Assembly: GCA_026390495.1 (NCBI GenBank)
Contig: JAPLFV010000159.1
Span: 1 to 32,724 of the forward strand
DNA from: Pseudomonadota bacterium
Lineage (GTDB): Bacteria; Bdellovibrionota_B; Oligoflexia; Oligoflexales; RGVZ01
Length of the DNA stretch: 32,724 bases
Direction: 5' to 3'
Below the pieces are notes generated by a model. The model saw only the letters and a list, made by a program, of their open reading frames with translations. It ran no database searches and had not been told where the DNA came from. The first letter of the stretch is position 1. Each line of letters opens with the position of its first letter. Shown in pieces: positions 28,576 through 32,724 of the stretch. The translations under genes were made by a program, and so were the position numbers.

Positions 28576-29265
28576 ATGTCAACTTGGCTTGTTACTGGAA
28601 GTAGTCGCGGCATAGGGCTTGAATTGTGCAAGGTGTTACTGGCTAAAGGGCACCAAGTTATTGGAGCTTGCAGAAATCCAGAAGGCTGCAGAGATCATTG
28701 GGAGTTATCCAGCGATTTTAAGTCTAAGTTTAAATCGATAAAATTAGATGTTCTGAACGATGATGATATCCAAAAACTTCCTGAAGCGATTGGCGACCAA
28801 CCATTGGACTGCCTAATCAATAATGCTGGAGTTTTACTGGGTGAGAAAGATCGATTGGTTAACTTGAACTACGATGAACTCTTAAAGAGTTTTCAGGTTA
28901 ATACGATTGCGCCGATGAAAATTACGGCGAGCTTGATTCCTTCCCTATCGAAATCCAAAAACCCAAAAGTATCTCACATCACTTCTAAAATGGGCTCAAT
29001 CACTGACAATACTAGCGGTGGCTATCATGCATACCGCATGTCTAAGGCGGCCTTGAATATGTTTCACAAGGGATTTAGCAAGGACTTCCCCATGATTTGT
29101 TCGTTGGTGCTGCACCCCGGTTGGGTTCAAACATCTATGGGTGGATCGAGCGCACCAATCGCTCCGATAGATTCTGCAGAAGGATTGATCGACGTTATTG
29201 AAAGAGCGACAATTCGAGACTCAGGTTCATTCTTTGATTTTCGTGGGGAAAGGATTCCTTGGTAA
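28576..29265 (+). CDS. Short-chain dehydrogenase/reductase (SDR)
   Basis: WLVTGSSRGIGLELCK (TGxxxGIG), LINNAGV, YHAYRMSKAALN (YxxxK), LHPGWVQTSMGG. Confidence 0.94.
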   Translation: MSTWLVTGSSRGIGLELCKVLLAKGHQVIGACRNPEGCRDHWELSSDFKSKFKSIKLDVLNDDDIQKLPEAIGDQPLDCLINNAGVLLGEKDRLVNLNYDELLKSFQVNTIAPMKITASLIPSLSKSKNPKVSHITSKMGSITDNTSGGYHAYRMSKAALNMFHKGFSKDFPMICSLVLHPGWVQTSMGGSSAPIAPIDSAEGLIDVIERATIRDSGSFFDFRGERIPW

Positions 29266-29613
29266 ATGGTCAAGTCCATTATTTTTCTTTTGGTCTCAAA
29301 TCTCTTTATGACCTACGCTTGGTATGGCCACCTCAAAAGCTTGAAATCTTCACCTCTGTGGATCGCTATTTTGGTGAGTTGGGGTGTGGCTTTTTTTGAA
29401 TATTGTTTTCAGGTTCCAGCGAACCGCATGGGTCATCAATATTTTTCACTGCCCCAATTAAAAATCATACAAGAAGTCATCACGATGCTTGTCTTCGCCC
29501 TCTTCGCTGTGTTTTATATGGGTGTTGCACTCAATCGAAATTTTTTCTATTCAAGTTTGTGCCTTGTCGGTGCAGTCTATTTTATGTTTCGCGATGGTCT
29601 ACCAGTCCAGTAA
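29266..29613 (+). CDS. DMT-like DUF486 family membrane protein
   Basis: FLLVSNLFMTYAWYGHLK...WGVAFFEYCFQVPANRMGHQYFSLPQLKIIQEVITMLVF; starts directly after the SDR stop. Confidence 0.9.
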   Translation: MVKSIIFLLVSNLFMTYAWYGHLKSLKSSPLWIAILVSWGVAFFEYCFQVPANRMGHQYFSLPQLKIIQEVITMLVFALFAVFYMGVALNRNFFYSSLCLVGAVYFMFRDGLPVQ

Positions 29614-29667
29614 AACTGTATTGAACTGGTAAAAGTGCCGTTTAATGCCAAATTGGAAGTGAGTCTT

Positions 29668-29994
29668 ATGAAGTCAGATTCAAAATTAGTTTACTCCACG
29701 GAAACTGGCCGCGCGCCAGAACATAATTCAAAAAAGGACACTTGGATCAAGAACGCTGGCCCAGCAAAAATGCGCTTAGAGACAGCCGGGCGCGGCGGTA
29801 AAGCAGTCACAGTCCTTTTTCAACTACCTTGGACAGAAGATGAAGCAAAGAAGCACTTAAAAGCAATGCAAAGTTCATTTGGATGTGGAGGCTCAATCAA
29901 AGATTCAACACTTGAATTGCGCGGGGATGTTCGCGCAAAAGTTGAGGCATTTTTCGCCGCAAAGTCGTTGAAGATCATCCGAGCGGGAGGATAA
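29668..29994 (+). CDS. SUI1/eIF1-like translation factor (YciH family)
   Basis: ETAGRGGKAVTVLFQLPWTEDEAKKHLKAMQSSFGCGGSIKDSTLELRGDVRAKVEAFF; ATG at 29668. Confidence 0.9.
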   Translation: MKSDSKLVYSTETGRAPEHNSKKDTWIKNAGPAKMRLETAGRGGKAVTVLFQLPWTEDEAKKHLKAMQSSFGCGGSIKDSTLELRGDVRAKVEAFFAAKSLKIIRAGG

Positions 29995-29998
29995 AGGC

Positions 29999-31891
29999 GT
30001 GACGTACCGCTCTACGAAAGAATGTATCGAGGATTTAGAGCGCCATGGCATGCTTCTGCGGATTGGGCATGAAGTTGACGGCTGCTTGGAAGCAGCAGAA
30101 ATTCATCGTCAAGTTTTCGACGCCAAGGGTCCTGCAATTCTTTTTGAGAAAATCAAAGGTTCGCCTTTTCCAGCCGCATCGAATTTGTTTGGAACTTTAG
30201 AACGATCCCAATTTATTTTTCGAAAGACGCTCAAGTCAACAAAAGATGCCATCGCGATCAAAGCCAATCCTGAAGCAGCCATAAAAAATTTTTGGCGCTA
30301 TTGGAAAGCTCCAATTACTGGCCTATTGAGTCTTCCTAAGAAAGTCTCAAGTGGTCCCGTTTTAGAATGCGAAACAAAGATCGATCAATTGCCATTGATA
30401 ACAAGCTGGCCGATGGATGGCGGGCCATTTGTGACCCTACCGCAAGTTTATACTGAAAGCTGTTTAAGACCAGGAGTTATGAACTCAAATATTGGCATGT
30501 ACCGCATCCAACTTATGGGAAACGACTATCAAAAAAACAAAGAAGTCGGCGTCCACTATCAGATTCATCGCGGCATGGGAATTCATCATACCGAAGCCAT
30601 GCAAAAGAACGTTCCACTAAAGGTCGCCATTTTTATAGGAGGCCCGCCAGCTCATTCTTTTGCAGCTGTTATGCCTCTTCCTGAAAACTTACCAGAAGTG
30701 ATTTTTGCAGGCATGCTAGCGGGGCGCAGATTTCGTCATATCAAGTGGGGCGGCTGGACCGTCGCAGCGGATGCGGACTTTTGCATATTGGGAACCATTC
30801 ATGGCGATTCGACCAAACCTGAAGGGCCGTTTGGCGATCACTTAGGCTACTATAGCTTGAAGCATCTCTTTCCTGTGATGACTGTAGAAAAAGTTTTTCA
30901 TCGAAAAGACGCTATCTGGCCGTTTACCGTCGTCGGTCGCCCCCCGCAAGAAGACACTGCATTTGGCGCAATGATTCATACTATGACTAAGCCCATGGTG
31001 CCCGTATCAATACCTGGCGTGAAGGCGATGCATGCTGTGGATGCTGCAGGAGTGCATCCATTATTGTTTGCAGTCGGCACTGAACGCTATGTACCCTATC
31101 AGAAGACTAAGCCTCAAGAGTTACTCACTCAGGCCAATGCCATTTTGGGATTCAATCAAGCCAGCCTTGCCAAGTACCTAATGATTATCGATCATGCTGA
31201 CAACCCTGGACTAGATATCAACGATGAAAGTGGATTTTTACAGCATGTACTAGAACGAGTCGATTGGACTAGGGATCTTCATTTTCAAACAAAAACAACT
31301 ATTGATACATTAGATTACTCAGGATCTGCGATCAACGAAGGCAGTAAAGTCGTGATTGCGGCTCGGGGCACCAAAATCAGAGACCTTGCGACTGATATTG
31401 AGTCAAATTTAGATCTGCCAAAGGGATTTTCCAATCCCAAGATCGCCATTCCCGGAGTTCTTCTCCTAGAAGGGCCTGCCTTTAAAGATTACGATCAAGC
31501 CGCAGACGATATGATGCCTTGGACCAAGAATGAAAAGAATATAGCAGTAGATACTCCCCTTGTCGTGATTGTTGATGACTCTGATTTTGCGTCTCATTCA
31601 TTAAAAAACTTTCTTTGGGTTACTTTTACCCGAAGTCAGCCAAGTCATGATATATATGGAGTTGGCTCAAGGTTTACGTTTAAGCATTGGGAAGCCCACG
31701 GCAGCTTGATCATAGACGCTAGAATCAAACCTCACCACGCACCACCATTGGTTGAAGATCCAAATGTGGTTGAAAAAGTTTCTAGATACTTGGAAACGTT
31801 GAATTTGACGGTATTTAATGAGTGGGATCCAATCGAGAAAAAGACAATTCAAAAAACAATGAAATTGAATTCAAAACAAAACGCAGAATAG
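29999..31891 (+). CDS. UbiD family decarboxylase
   Basis: GTG start; GPFVTLPQVYTE, GMYRIQLMG, HYQIHRGMGIHH, EGPFGDHLGYYS, TVVGRPPQED. Confidence 0.93.
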   Translation: MTYRSTKECIEDLERHGMLLRIGHEVDGCLEAAEIHRQVFDAKGPAILFEKIKGSPFPAASNLFGTLERSQFIFRKTLKSTKDAIAIKANPEAAIKNFWRYWKAPITGLLSLPKKVSSGPVLECETKIDQLPLITSWPMDGGPFVTLPQVYTESCLRPGVMNSNIGMYRIQLMGNDYQKNKEVGVHYQIHRGMGIHHTEAMQKNVPLKVAIFIGGPPAHSFAAVMPLPENLPEVIFAGMLAGRRFRHIKWGGWTVAADADFCILGTIHGDSTKPEGPFGDHLGYYSLKHLFPVMTVEKVFHRKDAIWPFTVVGRPPQEDTAFGAMIHTMTKPMVPVSIPGVKAMHAVDAAGVHPLLFAVGTERYVPYQKTKPQELLTQANAILGFNQASLAKYLMIIDHADNPGLDINDESGFLQHVLERVDWTRDLHFQTKTTIDTLDYSGSAINEGSKVVIAARGTKIRDLATDIESNLDLPKGFSNPKIAIPGVLLLEGPAFKDYDQAADDMMPWTKNEKNIAVDTPLVVIVDDSDFASHSLKNFLWVTFTRSQPSHDIYGVGSRFTFKHWEAHGSLIIDARIKPHHAPPLVEDPNVVEKVSRYLETLNLTVFNEWDPIEKKTIQKTMKLNSKQNAE

Positions 31892-31920
31892 TTATCAATG
31901 ATTCACTCGACAGGAGCACT

Positions 31921-32619
31921 ATGAACGCACAAGAACTAGCGAAATACTTTGATCATACCGCACTCAAAGCCGAAACAACTTTAGACGACATCAAACGTCT
32001 TTGTCATGAAGCTAGGCAATTGGGGACAGCATCTGTATGCATCAATCCGACATGGATTCCTTTTGCTAGGCAGGAATTGGATGGGTCTTCAGTGATGGTC
32101 ATTACGGTCATTGGATTCCCCCTGGGAGCCATGTCGACAAGTGCAAAAATTTTTGAAGCGCGAGATGCCATTGAATGTGGAGCCCAGGAAATCGATATGG
32201 TTCTCGCTGTTGGAAAAATGAAGTCTCAAGATCATGAATATGTAAAGCATGAGATTCGGTCTATTCAAGCTGCGTGTGGAGATATTCCACTAAAAGTCAT
32301 TTTTGAAACTTGTTACTTGACTGAACATGAAATTGAAATGGCCACTCGATGGTGTGCTGAATACGGCGTTGCATTCGTCAAAACATCAACCGGTTTTGGA
32401 TCTCGAGGTGCAAGCGTCAGGGATTTAGAGATCATGCGCCAAACAATTCTGTCGGTTCCTGAATCGCCTACCAGAATTAAGGCATCCGGAGGAATTCGCA
32501 CCTTGGATGACGTTCAGAAAATGATCGCTGCGGGAGCTGACCGCATTGGCGCAAGTGCCACGGTTGGCATCATAGGCGAATTGACTGGTAAGAAGCATCA
32601 CGTTAAAAGCGACTACTAA
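31921..32619 (+). CDS. deoC: Deoxyribose-phosphate aldolase
   Basis: FDHTALKAETTLDDIKRLC, SVCINPTWI, VIGFPLGAMST, EIDMVLAVGKMKS, KVIFETCYLT, FVKTSTGF, IKASGGIRTLDD. Confidence 0.96.
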   Translation: MNAQELAKYFDHTALKAETTLDDIKRLCHEARQLGTASVCINPTWIPFARQELDGSSVMVITVIGFPLGAMSTSAKIFEARDAIECGAQEIDMVLAVGKMKSQDHEYVKHEIRSIQAACGDIPLKVIFETCYLTEHEIEMATRWCAEYGVAFVKTSTGFGSRGASVRDLEIMRQTILSVPESPTRIKASGGIRTLDDVQKMIAAGADRIGASATVGIIGELTGKKHHVKSDY

Positions 32620-32624
32620 TTAAA

Positions 32625-32724
32625 GGGACACACGACGTAAAATTATGGGGACACACGACGTAACCCGCACTTACCACAGTTCGGGTTACGTCGTGTGTCC
32701 CCATAATTACGTCGTGTGTCCCCA
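32625..32724. repeat. Nested four-copy inverted repeat (GGGGACACACGACGTAA), REP/RAYT-like; truncated by window end
   Basis: Copies at 32625-32640 (+), 32647-32663 (+), 32686-32702 (-), 32707-32724 (-); inner arms 32641-32667 and 32682-32708 are perfect 27-bp reverse complements around a 14-nt loop. Confidence 0.9.

Overview
The window is a gene-dense, AT-leaning chromosomal segment. Its gene content and many secreted/lipoprotein/outer-membrane ORFs suggest a Gram-negative, Bdellovibrionota/Oligoflexia-like bacterium; this lineage guess is inference only. I recognise these housekeeping genes: PP2C phosphatase, class I/II aminotransferase, RelE/HigA-type toxin-antitoxin pair, NfeD-SPFH pair, Fur-box-linked feoAB, hmgA, AroQ-type chorismate mutase, hemF, a ccmF-ccmH operon with three uncharacterised coupled genes, S1/P1-nuclease/zinc-PLC-like protein, retropepsin-like ATP-dependent zinc protease family (RimK-associated), SDR, DUF486, SUI1/YciH, UbiD and deoC. 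Interspersed are uncharacterised lipoproteins and beta-barrel-like proteins. The observations I would follow up first are: (1) a nested four-copy inverted repeat (GGGGACACACGACGTAA) immediately after deoC at the right edge, resembling a REP/RAYT-type element; (2) a lipoprotein with a Phytophthora GP42/Pep-13-like transglutaminase-elicitor signature (EVWNHPIYGF); (3) a 640-aa lipoprotein with tyrosinase/hemocyanin-like type-3 copper motifs; (4) a TPR/Pro-rich/barrel protein split by an apparent frameshift; (5) a toxin-antitoxin pair whose toxin lacks a normal N-terminus; (6) a translationally coupled extension of the ccm operon. No RNA genes or CRISPR arrays were seen.
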